DNA from: Actinomycetota bacterium
Lineage (GTDB): Bacteria; Actinomycetota; Thermoleophilia; Solirubrobacterales; Solirubrobacteraceae
Assembly: GCA_005885515.1 (NCBI GenBank)
Contig: VAWK01000046.1
Coordinates: forward strand, 14,699-52,277
Reading direction: 5' to 3'
DNA: 37,579 nt
Shown here: piece after piece, positions 1-8,880 of the stretch
How positions within the stretch are numbered: position 1 is the stretch's first letter
Layout of the letters: every line of letters starts with the position of its first letter
Translations under genes and position numbers: made by a program
Notes under the pieces: generated by a model
Databases searched by the model: none
Told to the model about the DNA's origin: nothing
What the model saw: the letters and a program-made list of their open reading frames with translations, nothing else

Positions 1-172
1 GGCATCGGGTACCGCTTCATCGGGTAGGGCCAGCCGCAATCTTTGTGAAATCTGAACGCTTCGCGGCGCGTTCTTGATGCGAGCTTGACGAGGGTCTGCC
101 TAGCCTGGAGCGTGTGAGCAGAGCCGCCCTCGCGTTCGCACGCGAGGCGCCGCAGTTGAGCACTGGGACGGG

Positions 173-1553
173 TTGCCCAAGGCTTCGCCCGGTAGGAGCG
201 CGGTGGCACGTCTGACCGAGCACGGCCTGCGCCGTTCGGTCGGCGTCCCGGGCATGTTTGCGACCGCCTACGGCAACGTGGGCTCCTCGATCTACTACGC
301 GCTCGGGCTGGTGGCGGTGTATGCGCTGGGCGTCACGCCGCTGGTGTTCCTGCTCGCCGGTGGTCTGTTCGTGCTCACGGCCAAGACGTATGCCGAGGGC
401 GCGGCCATGTTCCCCGAAGCCGGCGGCGCATCCTCGTTCGCGCGCCACGCGTTCAACGAGGTCGCGTCCTTCTTCGCGGGCTGGGCGCTCACGCTCGACT
501 ACATCATCACGATCGCCATCTCGGCGTTTTTCGTGCCCCATTACCTGGGCGCCTTCTTCCCGGGGCTGTTGCACAACCCGGGGGACATCATCGGCGGCAT
601 CATCACGCTCGCGCTGCTGGCGGTCGCTGGCCGAGCACCGGCAGCTGCCGGGGCTGTTCGCACGGTTGCACACGCAGTACCGCACGCCCTGGTTCACGAT
701 CATCTTCTTCTCGATCCTCGCCGGGCTGCTGATCGTGCCGGGGGAAACCACGCTGCTCGGCAATCTGTACGCGTTCGGCGCGATGCTGTCGTTCACGACC
801 GCGCACGTGGCGGTGATCGCGTTGCGGATCAAGCGACCGGAGCAGGACCGGCCGTACAGGTTGCCGCTCAACGCGCGCATCCGCGGCTATTGGGTCCCGC
901 TCACGGCGGTGATCGGTGGGATCGGCACGTTCGCCGCCTGGTGCTCGGTCGTGGTGCTGCATGGCGAGGCGCGCACGATCGGGATTCCGTGGATGCTCGT
1001 GGGGATGACCGGGTACTGGCTCTATCGCAGGCAGCAGGGTCTGGACGTGCGCAGGCAGTACCGAATTGAGCGCCCCGAGCGGCCGCCCGACTTCGCCGAG
1101 TTCGACTACCGCACGGCGCTCGTGCCGATCTTCGGCGACGACGTCAGCGCAAGCGCGCTTCGCAGCGCCGCCAAGCTGATCGGCGAGGATGGCGTCGTGT
1201 ACGCGATCTTCGTGCTGCCAGTGCCAAGCCAGCTCTCGCTGGAGGCGGGGCTGGAGGAAGAGGAGGCCAGTGGACGCTCGGTGCTGGAGAGCGCCCGTAT
1301 CCAGGCACACCGCGCGGGCATCGAGATCCACACCGGCCTGATCCGCACGCGCAACCCGGGCGCCGCCCTGGTCGATGAAGCGCAGCGCGTGCGCGCCGAT
1401 GTCATCTACTGGTCGACGATCCACGCGCCGGCCGGCGAGCAGGGCATCGGGCCGACGGCGGCCTATCTGCTGAGCAAGCGTCCCTGCCGCGTGATCATCG
1501 AGACCGAGAATCGCCTGGCGCGGGCGCGCGAGGGAGCGGCCGTCGCGGCTTGA
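173..1553 (+). pseudogene. APC-family amino-acid permease with C-terminal UspA domain, internally deleted and frameshifted
   Basis: The N-terminal part (173 to about 625) reads as helices 1-5 of an APC-superfamily permease, including SSIYYALGLVAVYALGVTP and FAGWALTLDYIITIAIS. The frame then shifts by +1 and resumes at SLAEHRQLPGLFARLH, which in this family precedes a much later helix. The middle helices are therefore missing, by inference roughly 150-200 residues. The second part continues to 1553 through three more hydrophobic segments and ends in a cytoplasmic UspA-like domain (about 1105-1510), a known fusion in actinobacterial permeases. The start is TTG 173, or GTG 203, which has AGGAG four bases upstream. 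The product is unlikely to transport. An assembly collapse between paralogues is an alternative, because a related permease begins at the right edge of the window. Confidence 0.75.
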
Positions 1554-1593
1554 GCGCCTGTCGTCCGGCCGCCGCCCGCGCTGGCACCGGCGG

Positions 1594-2517
1594 CTACCGT
1601 TGCTCGGCGAGCGTGTGCTCGAGCGCCTCCTGCGCGTGCGGATAGCGGAACTTGAACCCGAGCATCAGCGCTCTTGCGGGCAGCACGCGAGCGCCGGTCG
1701 TGATGACGCGCGCCATCTCGCCGAACACCAGACGCAAGGCGAGCGCGGGGACGGGCACGAGGGCGGGGCGGTGCAGCGCGCGTGCCAGCGCTCGCGAGAA
1801 CTCGGCGTTGGTGATCGGATCGGGCGCCGTCGCGTTGATGGGCCCGGCGAAGCGCTCGTCCTCCAGCGCCGCCAGCAGCAGCGCGATGTGGTCGCCGATC
1901 TGAATCCAGGACATGTACTGGCGGCCCCCTGCCACCGGCCCGCCGAGTCCCAGCCGGAAGGGAACCAGCATGCTTGCGAGCGCACCGCCGCCGGCCGCCA
2001 GCACGACGCCGGTGCGAACCTGCACCACCCGCGTGCCCAGCGGGCCCGCGCTTGCGGCCTCCGCCTCCCACGCGGCGCACACCTGCGCGAGGAAGTCTCG
2101 CCCCGGCGGCGCGTCCTCGTCCAGCGGCTCCTCGCCGTGGTGGCCGTAGTAGCCGACCGCCGAGGCGCTGACGAGCGTTCGCGGGCGCGCCTCGCAGGAC
2201 TTGAGGCCCTCGACGAGATTGCGCGTACCGGTCACGCGGCTCTCGCGGATCGCGCGCTTCGCGCGCGGGCTCCAGCGCTGGGCGACGCTCTCGCCGGCCA
2301 GATTGATGACCGCGTCCCTTCCCTCCAGCGCCGCCGCGGGGGCCGGTTCGCGCGCCGGCTCCCAGCCGAACGTCTGCACGGACTGCAGCCCCGATTCGCT
2401 CAGCCCGTCGCGGGCACGCTCGGGGTCGCGCGAGAGGACAGTCAGCTGGGCTCCCCGTTGGCGTAGGGCGGCGAGGAGCGGCCGGCCGATGAGCCCCGTC
2501 GCGCCTGTGACGGTCAC
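1594..2517 (-). CDS. TIGR01777-type SDR-family protein (YfcH/SDR39U1-like)
   Basis: A 307-residue atypical short-chain dehydrogenase/reductase of the YfcH/SDR39U1 group. The N-terminal Rossmann motif TGATGLIGRPL is at residues 4-14. Family hallmarks follow: NLAGESVAQRWSPRAK, SASAVGYYGHHGEE, VQVRTGVVLAAGGGAL and a C-terminal GFKFRYP stretch near the end. Substrates of this family are not established; a nucleotide-sugar or NAD(P)-binding role is only inferred. It lies 31 bases downstream of the malic-enzyme gene on the same strand and is probably cotranscribed. The GTG at 2517 is used here. A CTG two codons earlier (2523-2521) would give the common N-terminus MRVTVTGATG and sits five bases after GGAGG, so a rare CTG start is possible. 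It converges with the upstream permease remnant. Confidence 0.85.
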   Translation of the reverse strand: MTVTGATGLIGRPLLAALRQRGAQLTVLSRDPERARDGLSESGLQSVQTFGWEPAREPAPAAALEGRDAVINLAGESVAQRWSPRAKRAIRESRVTGTRNLVEGLKSCEARPRTLVSASAVGYYGHHGEEPLDEDAPPGRDFLAQVCAAWEAEAASAGPLGTRVVQVRTGVVLAAGGGALASMLVPFRLGLGGPVAGGRQYMSWIQIGDHIALLLAALEDERFAGPINATAPDPITNAEFSRALARALHRPALVPVPALALRLVFGEMARVITTGARVLPARALMLGFKFRYPHAQEALEHTLAEQR

Positions 2518-2548
2518 CCGCAGGGCGCCCTCCGGTCGCTCGCGCTGC

Positions 2549-4060
2549 TCACGCCCGTCCCTCGCCGATCGGGATGCTCGCCGAGCCGCCCGTGACCGTG
2601 CCGCCCGTGATCACATCGCCGGGGGCAAATCCAACCTCCTGGCCGGCGCGGGCGGTGCCTGCCGCGCGCGCCTGCTCGGCGACCGCGGCCGCGACCGCGG
2701 GCGCCACGTCGCGGTTGAACACCGAGGGGATGATGTAGTCGTCGCGCAGCTCGCGCTCGTCGACCACGTCGGCGATCGCGTGCGCTGCGGCCATCTTCAT
2801 GCCCTCGGTGATCGCGGGCGCGAGCACGTCGAGCGCGCCGCGGAAGATGCCCGGGAAGGCGAGCACGTTGTTGATCTGGTTCGGGTAGTCCGAGCGCCCG
2901 GTGGCCACGATCCTCACATATGCCGCCGCCGCCTCGGGGAGGACCTCGGGTATGGGGTTTGCCATCGCGAACACCATCGCGTCCCTGTTCATGCGCGACA
3001 GCGCCTCCACGGGCAGGACCTGCGCACCGGACACGCCGATCAGCAGGTCCTCGCCGTCGAGCGCGTCCGCGGGCGAACCGGTACGGCAATCCGGGTTGGT
3101 GGACTCGCAGAACCAGCGCTTGAGCTCGTTCATCGACCCGTCCATGTAGTCCTCGCGCCGCACGTGCAGGGTCCCGCGCGAGTCGGCGCCGATGATGTCG
3201 CGCACGCCGGCCGCGAGCAGGATCTTGGTCACCGCGATCCCGGCTGCCCCGAGTCCGATGATCATCACGCGCAGGTCCTCCAGGCGGCGGTCGGTCAGCT
3301 TGACCGCGTTGAGCAGCGCCGCCATCACCACCACCGCGGTGCCGTGCTGATCGTCGTGGAACACGGGGATCTCGAGTCGCTCCCTCAGCTGCTCCTCGAT
3401 CTGGAAGCAGCGCGGAGCCGAGATGTCCTCGAGGTTGATGCCCCCGAACGCAGGCGCGATCGCCTCGACGGTACGCACGATCTCCGCCGTGTCGGCGGTC
3501 TGCAGGCAGATCGGAAAGGCGTCCACGCCCGCGAACTCCTTGAACAGGCAGCACTTGCCCTCCATCACCGGCATCGCCGCGCGCGGGCCGATGTCGCCCA
3601 GCCCCAGCACCGCCGAGCCGTCGGAGACAACGGCGACGGTGTTGCGCTTGATCGTGTACTGGAACGCCTTCTGCGGATCGTCGGCGATCGCCAGGCACAC
3701 GCGCGCGACCCCCGGCGTGTAGACCATCGAGAGGTCGTCCCTGGTCTTCAGCGGGTGCTTGTTGTGCTGTTCGATCTTGCCCCCGACGTGCAACAGGAAC
3801 GTGCGATCGGTCGTGTCGATCACGCGCACGCCTGGCACCGCCTCGATCGCCCCCAGGATCCGACCCCAGTGCTCCCTGCCGGAGGCGTCCACGACGATGT
3901 CGCGCACGGAGCGGGGGCCGTCCACCTCGACCAGGTCGACCGCCGCCACGATCCCGCCGGCCTCGCTGATCGCCGCCGTCAACAGCCCCAGCGTGCCCTG
4001 CTCGTCCTCGATCCTGACGCGGATCGTGAGGCGGTACTGCGCGCTGGGTGTTGCACTCAC
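2549..4060 (-). CDS. NAD-dependent malic enzyme with N-terminal ACT domain
   Basis: 503 residues. Residues about 8-85 form an ACT-type regulatory domain (RLTIRVRIEDEQGTLGLLTA). Residues about 90-480 form the malic-enzyme core, which oxidatively decarboxylates malate to pyruvate and CO2 in the cytoplasm. Visible family motifs are MVYTPGVARVC, NTVAVVSDGSAVLGLGDIGP, NLEDISAPRCF, FHDDQHGTAVV with metal-binding acids, the nucleotide-binding GLGAAGIAVTK, MANPIPEV and NQINNVLAFPGIFRGA. The start is GTG 4060, with AAGGGG eight bases upstream. The ACT-plus-malic-enzyme architecture is common in Actinobacteria and Firmicutes and suggests control by a small ligand, which the sequence does not identify. 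It is divergent from polA, with 116 bases between the starts. Confidence 0.93.
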   Translation of the reverse strand: MSATPSAQYRLTIRVRIEDEQGTLGLLTAAISEAGGIVAAVDLVEVDGPRSVRDIVVDASGREHWGRILGAIEAVPGVRVIDTTDRTFLLHVGGKIEQHNKHPLKTRDDLSMVYTPGVARVCLAIADDPQKAFQYTIKRNTVAVVSDGSAVLGLGDIGPRAAMPVMEGKCCLFKEFAGVDAFPICLQTADTAEIVRTVEAIAPAFGGINLEDISAPRCFQIEEQLRERLEIPVFHDDQHGTAVVVMAALLNAVKLTDRRLEDLRVMIIGLGAAGIAVTKILLAAGVRDIIGADSRGTLHVRREDYMDGSMNELKRWFCESTNPDCRTGSPADALDGEDLLIGVSGAQVLPVEALSRMNRDAMVFAMANPIPEVLPEAAAAYVRIVATGRSDYPNQINNVLAFPGIFRGALDVLAPAITEGMKMAAAHAIADVVDERELRDDYIIPSVFNRDVAPAVAAAVAEQARAAGTARAGQEVGFAPGDVITGGTVTGGSASIPIGEGRA

Positions 4061-4176
4061 TGCGGAATCCCCTTGATCGTGGCGCTGGCATGTTACGTGC
4101 CGGCCTCACACCGCGGCGCTGGGGCTCGCCCGCCCGACCCACGAGCCGCGGGCGCGCCTCGTAGAGTGAGCGAGCG
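4061..4176. promoter_or_regulatory. Divergent promoter region, malic enzyme / polA
   Basis: 116 bases between two divergent starts. For polA, TAGAGT at 4162-4167 is a good actinobacterial -10 box nine bases before the ATG, which implies a very short or absent leader. On the minus strand only the Shine-Dalgarno AAGGGG before GTG 4060 is clear. No convincing -35 element or operator palindrome was seen. Confidence 0.45.
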
Positions 4177-6855
4177 ATGGCGAGCGACGTGACACGCGCG
4201 AGCAACGGCGCCCCGGACGCGCCCCCGCAGAGCACGCGCGTGTTTTTGATCGACGGGCCGAGCCTCGTGTACAGGGCCTTCTTTGCGCTGCCCGAGTCGA
4301 TCGCGACCTCCCGCGGGGTTCCCACCAACGCGATCTTCGGGTTCGCATCGATGCTGGTGAAGATCGTGACCGACTACGGCGTGCGCCCGACCGTCGTGGC
4401 CTGGGACGCGGGCAGCTCCGGGCGCACCGACCTTTACGCCGACTACAAGGCTCGGCGGCGTGCTCGGCCGGACCTGCTCAAGCAGCAGTGGCCGGCGATG
4501 GAGCCGCTGGTCGAGGCGTTCGGATACCGCAACGTCAAGGTCGAGGGGTTCGAGGCCGACGACGTCATCGCGTCGCTCGCCGAGCGCGCGCTGCGCGCCG
4601 ACCCGCCGGTGCCGGTAATGATCGTCACCGGCGATCGCGACGTGTTCCAGCTGATCGATCCCGACGGCGTGATCCAGGTGATGGCCACCTCGCGCGGCAT
4701 CACCGATACCAAGATCTACGACCGCCAGGCCGTGATCGATCGCTACGGCATCGAGCCGGAGCTGATCCCGGACTTCTACGGCTTGAAGGGCGACACCTCC
4801 GACAACATCCCCGGCATTCCCGGCATCGGCGACAAGACCGCAAGCGAGCTGATCCAGGCCTACGGCTCGCTGGAGGGGGTGCTGGCGCACGCCTCCGAGA
4901 TCGGCGGACCCAAGCGCAAACAGGCGCTGGCCGAGCACGCCGAGGACGCGCGCGTGTCAAAGCGACTGGCGACGATCCAGCGCGAGGTTCAGGTGGAAAT
5001 CGACATCGCGGTCGAGGCGGCCCGCGATCCCGACCGCTCGCGCATCCGGGAGGTGTTTCGAGAGTACGAGCTGCGCGATCCGCTGCGCCGCCTGGAGGAG
5101 GCGCTGGGCGACGCGGAGCTCGCCGCGCCGGCGCCCCCCGCGGCGCTCATGCTGAGCGCCCGCGTGCGCTCGGGGACGCCGTCGGACATCGCCCGCCTCG
5201 GCGATGCCGGCGCCGAGCTGTGCGTGGCCGCGCGCGCGCCGCAGGCGCCCGAGGGCGCGCTGTTCGCGCAGGGCGCGCCATGGCGCTTCGCCGTCGCGGT
5301 CGCGCGCGGCGATGGTGGCCGGAGCGCGAGCACGCGCGGGCAGCCCGCGCAGGTGCTCGCCGGCGACTGCACCGGCCCCGAGGAGGTGGCCGTGGCGTGC
5401 GCGGATCGCCCGGTCGTCGCCCACGACGCCAAGCTGCTCGGCGTGGTGCCGCCGGGGTTGAGCCACGACACGCTGCTCGGGGCCTACCTGCTCGACCCCG
5501 CGCGACGCGGCTATCCGCTTGCCGAGCTGTGCGAGGAGCGCGGGCTGGCCAGCGACGTCGACGATCCCGTGGCCGCCGAGGCGGTGCTGCTCGGAGCGCT
5601 GGCCGCGTGGCAGCGGGCGCAGATCGCCGAGCTGGGACTGGAGCGGGTGATGCAGGAGATCGAGCTGCCGCTGGTGGCGGTGCTGCGCGAGATGGAGCTG
5701 CTCGGCGTGAGGCTCAACCTGAGCCGCCTGGCGGAGATCACCGCGCGCGTGCGCGCGGAGATCGCCACGCTGGAGGAGGAGATCTATGCGCTGGCCGGGG
5801 AGGAGTTCCTGATCGCCTCGCCGCAGCAGCTGGGCGAGATCCTGTTCGGCAAGCTCCGCCTGTCGACGAAGCGACGCGGGAAGACCGGCTACTCCACGGA
5901 CGCACGCGTCCTGCAGGCGATCCGGGAAGAGCACGAGATCGTGCCCAAGGTCGAGCGCTGGCGCGAGCTGTCCACGCTGATCAAGACCTATCTGGACGTG
6001 CTGCCTGCGCTGGCCGACGAGCGCTCGCGCATTCACACCACCTTCCTGCAGGCGGTGGCCACGACCGGACGGCTCTCCAGCACCAATCCCAACCTCCAGA
6101 ACGTCCCAATCCGCACGCCGCTCGGGCGCGAGATCCGCGGCTGCTTCGAGGCGGCCGAGGGCCAGGTCCTGATCTCGGTCGACTACTCCCAGATCGAGCT
6201 GCGCGTGCTCGCCCACGCCGCCGACGAGCCTGTTCTGCGGGAGATCTTCAGGCGCCGGGAAGACGTCCACACCGCGACCGCCTCACAGGTCTTCGGCGCC
6301 GGCGCCGAGGACATCGATCCCGGCATGCGCTCGAAGGCCAAGATGATCAACTACGGGATCGTCTACGGCCTGTCCGACTATGGACTTGCCGATCGCCTGA
6401 ACATCCCGCGCGAGGAGGCCAAGGCGTTCATCGACGCCTATCTCGCGCGCTTCGGCAGCGTCGCCTCGTTCATCACCAACACGATCGAGAAGGCCAGGGA
6501 GGAGGGCTACGTGCAGACGCTGTGGGGCCGGCGACGGCAGATTCCAGAGTTGCGCGCGCGCAACTACCAGTTGCGCGCGCTGGGCGAGCGCCTTGCAGTG
6601 AACACGGTCATACAGGGCACGGCCGCGGACATCATCAAGCTGGCGATGGTGCGCTGTCACGCGGCGCTGGTGCAGGCGTGCATGCGCACGCGGCTGATCC
6701 TCACGATTCACGACGAGCTCCTGTTCGAGGGACCGCCGGAGGAGGCGCAGGCCGCGCGCGAGCTGATCGAGCGCGAGATGTGCGGCGTTTGGGATCGTGA
6801 CCCGCCGCTGGCCGTCGACATCGGCGTGGGGCAGAACTGGCTGGAGGCCAAGTGA
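4177..6855 (+). CDS. polA: DNA polymerase I (5'-3' exonuclease plus polymerase, degenerate proofreading domain)
   Basis: 892 residues, normal length for actinobacterial Pol I. Residues about 20-310 are the FEN-like 5'-3' exonuclease (VFLIDGPSLVYRAFF, FEADDVIASLAER, TGDRDVFQLI, GLKGDTSDNIPGIPGIGDKTA). Residues about 320-490 occupy the position of the 3'-5' exonuclease but lack the first DxE motif; HDAKLL and DTLLGAYLLDP remain, so proofreading is probably absent. Residues about 500-892 are the polymerase: motif A DYSQIELRVLAH from residue 669, O-helix RSKAKMINYGIVYG from 718, and motif C HDE at 845-847. The O-helix carries Tyr726 where E. coli Pol I has Phe762. The enzyme fills repair gaps and removes primers in the cytoplasm. 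It probably works with the UvrA/UvrB and UDG pathways also encoded here. Confidence 0.97.
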   Translation: MASDVTRASNGAPDAPPQSTRVFLIDGPSLVYRAFFALPESIATSRGVPTNAIFGFASMLVKIVTDYGVRPTVVAWDAGSSGRTDLYADYKARRRARPDLLKQQWPAMEPLVEAFGYRNVKVEGFEADDVIASLAERALRADPPVPVMIVTGDRDVFQLIDPDGVIQVMATSRGITDTKIYDRQAVIDRYGIEPELIPDFYGLKGDTSDNIPGIPGIGDKTASELIQAYGSLEGVLAHASEIGGPKRKQALAEHAEDARVSKRLATIQREVQVEIDIAVEAARDPDRSRIREVFREYELRDPLRRLEEALGDAELAAPAPPAALMLSARVRSGTPSDIARLGDAGAELCVAARAPQAPEGALFAQGAPWRFAVAVARGDGGRSASTRGQPAQVLAGDCTGPEEVAVACADRPVVAHDAKLLGVVPPGLSHDTLLGAYLLDPARRGYPLAELCEERGLASDVDDPVAAEAVLLGALAAWQRAQIAELGLERVMQEIELPLVAVLREMELLGVRLNLSRLAEITARVRAEIATLEEEIYALAGEEFLIASPQQLGEILFGKLRLSTKRRGKTGYSTDARVLQAIREEHEIVPKVERWRELSTLIKTYLDVLPALADERSRIHTTFLQAVATTGRLSSTNPNLQNVPIRTPLGREIRGCFEAAEGQVLISVDYSQIELRVLAHAADEPVLREIFRRREDVHTATASQVFGAGAEDIDPGMRSKAKMINYGIVYGLSDYGLADRLNIPREEAKAFIDAYLARFGSVASFITNTIEKAREEGYVQTLWGRRRQIPELRARNYQLRALGERLAVNTVIQGTAADIIKLAMVRCHAALVQACMRTRLILTIHDELLFEGPPEEAQAARELIEREMCGVWDRDPPLAVDIGVGQNWLEAK

Positions 6856-6874
6856 ACGCGGCGGGGCGCGCGCG

Positions 6875-7318
6875 GTGAGCCGGGCACTTGCGGTGCTGCT
6901 CGGGGTGGGCGCTGGCTGCCTCGTGGGCATGCAGGCGCCGATCAACTCGCGCCTGGGCAAGTCGGTCGGCACCGCCCAGGCCGCGACCTTCTCGTTCCTC
7001 GTCGGCACCGTTGCGCTGCTGCTGCTGGCGAGCTTCTGGCATGGCGGTCTGGGCAACCTCGGCCGCGTCTCGCAGGTCCCTTGGTGGGCGCTGATCGGCG
7101 GCCTCCTCGGGGCGGTCTATGTGAGCGTGGCGCTGGTCGCCGTGCGCACGCTGGGCGCGAGCGGGCTGACCGCGGTGGTGATCACCGGCCAGCTTGCGAT
7201 CTCGGTGGTGATCGATCGCTTCGGCCTGCTGGGAATCGCCAAGCAGCACGTCGGCGCCTCGCGCATCGTCGGCCTGCTGCTGCTGATCGCGGGCTTTCTG
7301 CTGGTGGTGCGCAAGTAG
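6875..7318 (+). CDS. DMT-type small membrane transporter (DUF606/YdcZ family)
   Basis: 147 residues, almost entirely hydrophobic, with about five predicted helices. Family-like segments are GCLVGMQAPINSRLGKSVG near the N-terminus, PWWALIGGLLGAVYVSVAL in the middle and IVGLLLLIAGFLLVVRK at the end. This matches the DUF606/YdcZ group of the drug/metabolite transporter superfamily, whose members are half-sized and thought to work as oligomers; the substrate is unknown. GTG 6875 begins 19 bases after the polA stop, so cotranscription is likely. The Shine-Dalgarno sequence is weak (GGGGCG). It converges with the epimerase gene only three bases away, leaving no room for a terminator between them. 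Confidence 0.8.
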   Translation: MSRALAVLLGVGAGCLVGMQAPINSRLGKSVGTAQAATFSFLVGTVALLLLASFWHGGLGNLGRVSQVPWWALIGGLLGAVYVSVALVAVRTLGASGLTAVVITGQLAISVVIDRFGLLGIAKQHVGASRIVGLLLLIAGFLLVVRK

Positions 7319-7321
7319 CGC

Positions 7322-8254
7322 TCAACCGAGCGCGCTGCGAAAGCCCTCGCGCCAGCTGCGGTGTCGCGGCTGCCAGCCGAGCTCGCGCTTGGCCAGCTCG
7401 TTTGCGGCGCCCTGAGCGCGCGTCATGATCGTGACGCCGTAGCTGCCCGCGAAGGGCCGCGCCAGGAACGCCGGCACGCGCAGCGGGCGCGGCGCGCCGA
7501 CGCAGTCCGCGAACGCCGGGAGCCACTGCGACACCGGGGCCGGCTCGTCGTCGACGATGTTGTACGCGCCGGGTCCACCGCGGCCGAGCGCCGCCGCGGT
7601 GGCGGTGGCGGCGTCGTCGATGTGGATGAACGACCACACTCCCCGCCCTGCGCCCACGATCGGCAGGCGTCGTCGCGCGACATCCTCGCCCATCGAGCCA
7701 CGCCGCGAGATGGCGGTGCCCGGGCCGTAGAAGTAGCCGTAGCGCAGGACCAGGCCGCCGGCGGCGGTCACGGCGCGCTCGAGGTCGTGCACCGCCCGCA
7801 CCGACCGTGCGAAGGGCGCGGGCGCCTGCAGAAACAGGGGGTCCCGCTCGGTGTGCACGGTCCCGGGCGGGCCGGGGGCGTAGGCGAAGGCGATGCTCTG
7901 CGCGACGATGCGGCTGGCACCGGCCGCCTGCGCGGCCTCCACCAGGTGGCGCGTGCCCTCGCTGCGCAGCCGGTCGTTGAGCGCGAAGTCCCGCTCCAGC
8001 TTGCGCGGGTCGATACGGCGTGGAAGCGAGGTGAGCTCGTGGATGACCGCTTCCGGTTGAGCCGCCTGCACGGCGGCGCGCACCGCGTCGGCGTCGAGCG
8101 CGTCGGCGATCGCCGGCTCAGCGCCGAGCGCCCGCACCGGCTCGGCGCGCTCGTGCGAGCGCACCATGCCCGTGACCCGATGTCCGTCCGCGAGCAGCAG
8201 TGGCACCAGCCGCCGGCCGATCGCGCCGGTCGCGCCGGCGAGGAATACCCTCAT
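7322..8254 (-). CDS. NAD-dependent epimerase/dehydratase-family protein (extended/atypical SDR)
   Basis: 310 residues. The N-terminal MRVFLAGATGAIGRRLVPLL is a classic Rossmann NAD(P)-binding motif. Later signatures are VIHELTSLP, IVAQSIAFAYAPG, LRYGYFYGPGT, VWSFIHIDDAA and AYNIVDDEPAPV, the last typical of nucleotide-sugar epimerase-like proteins that bind substrate in the C-terminal part. The exact substrate cannot be told. ATG 8254 is chosen because it overlaps the TGA of the upstream AhpD-like gene in an ATGA junction, which implies translational coupling. It is the last gene of a three-gene minus-strand unit. Confidence 0.88.
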   Translation of the reverse strand: MRVFLAGATGAIGRRLVPLLLADGHRVTGMVRSHERAEPVRALGAEPAIADALDADAVRAAVQAAQPEAVIHELTSLPRRIDPRKLERDFALNDRLRSEGTRHLVEAAQAAGASRIVAQSIAFAYAPGPPGTVHTERDPLFLQAPAPFARSVRAVHDLERAVTAAGGLVLRYGYFYGPGTAISRRGSMGEDVARRRLPIVGAGRGVWSFIHIDDAATATAAALGRGGPGAYNIVDDEPAPVSQWLPAFADCVGAPRPLRVPAFLARPFAGSYGVTIMTRAQGAANELAKRELGWQPRHRSWREGFRSALG

Positions 8255-8880
8255 GCGGCGGGCGTCAGGCTGGCGGCCGCGCTCGGCGGCGGCACGGAGT
8301 CGGGCACGGCGCACACCATGCCCTCGGTGAACCCGGCGGAGCCGATGCCGAGCGCGAGGTTGAAGCGACCGCGCATGTTCTCGAGCGCGATCACGTTGGT
8401 CAGCTCCACCAGCTGAGCCTCGTCGAAGCGCGCACGAAGCTCGTCGAACAGCTCGTCCGGAACGGTCACCGGCGTGCTGCTCACGCCGACCGCGTAGTCG
8501 AGCACGAGCCTCTCGGCGTCATCGAACTCCTCGCTGTCGCGGTAGTGCGGCAGCGCCAGCAGCTGGGCCTCGCTGATCCCCGCGCGATGGGCGATCTGCG
8601 AGCCGATGTCGATGCAGTACTCGCAGTGCGTGAGCGTCGCGGCCTTCAGCTCGGCCAGCACCTTGAGGCGCTCTGGCACCCGGTGAAGCCTGGCGGTCGC
8701 GTCCTCGAGCATGCCCACGCCGAACAGCAGGCGGGGCGCGCGAGCGTAGGCGTCAAGCGGCGCGAGCATGTGCTCGGTCTCGCGGCCCGTGAGCTGCTTT
8801 ACCTTGCGACGCGCAACGCGCCTGACGAGTCTCAGGAGGGGTCCTTGCTGTGCGAGGGAGAGATCGGAGATCCGGCTCAT
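8251..8880 (-). CDS. Carboxymuconolactone decarboxylase / AhpD-family protein
   Basis: 209 residues. The signature is THCEYCIDIGSQIAHRAG with a CxxC pair (CEYC), as in AhpD-type alkylhydroperoxidases, which use the two cysteines in thiol redox chemistry. Flanking helices include ERLKVLAELKAATLTHCEYC and DAERLVLDYAVGVS. A peroxidase or thiol oxidoreductase role is likely from the family, but the substrate is unknown. ATG 8880 is preferred over a TTG six codons upstream because AAAGGAG lies seven bases before it, inside the longer alternative. Its start overlaps the stop of the membrane-protein gene (ATGA) and its stop overlaps the epimerase start (ATGA), so the three genes are coupled. Confidence 0.88.
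   Translation of the reverse strand: MSRISDLSLAQQGPLLRLVRRVARRKVKQLTGRETEHMLAPLDAYARAPRLLFGVGMLEDATARLHRVPERLKVLAELKAATLTHCEYCIDIGSQIAHRAGISEAQLLALPHYRDSEEFDDAERLVLDYAVGVSSTPVTVPDELFDELRARFDEAQLVELTNVIALENMRGRFNLALGIGSAGFTEGMVCAVPDSVPPPSAAASLTPAA

Noticed and set aside
43..51. TTGTGAAAT near the left edge, resembling a Rex half-site
   Set aside because: The second half (TTCACAA) is absent, so it is not a credible Rex operator.
17..880. 287-codon open frame on the minus strand opposite the permease
   Set aside because: Arg/Ala-rich antisense translation with no family motif; the permease reading on the plus strand explains the region.
2514..4328. 604-codon open frame on the minus strand overlapping the malic enzyme
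   Set aside because: It is the neighbouring frame of the recognised malic-enzyme gene, with Arg/Gly-rich translation and no family similarity; high GC makes such frames common.
4957..6270. 437-codon open frame opposite polA
   Set aside because: Antisense shadow of the polymerase gene; the Pol I motifs lie on the plus strand.
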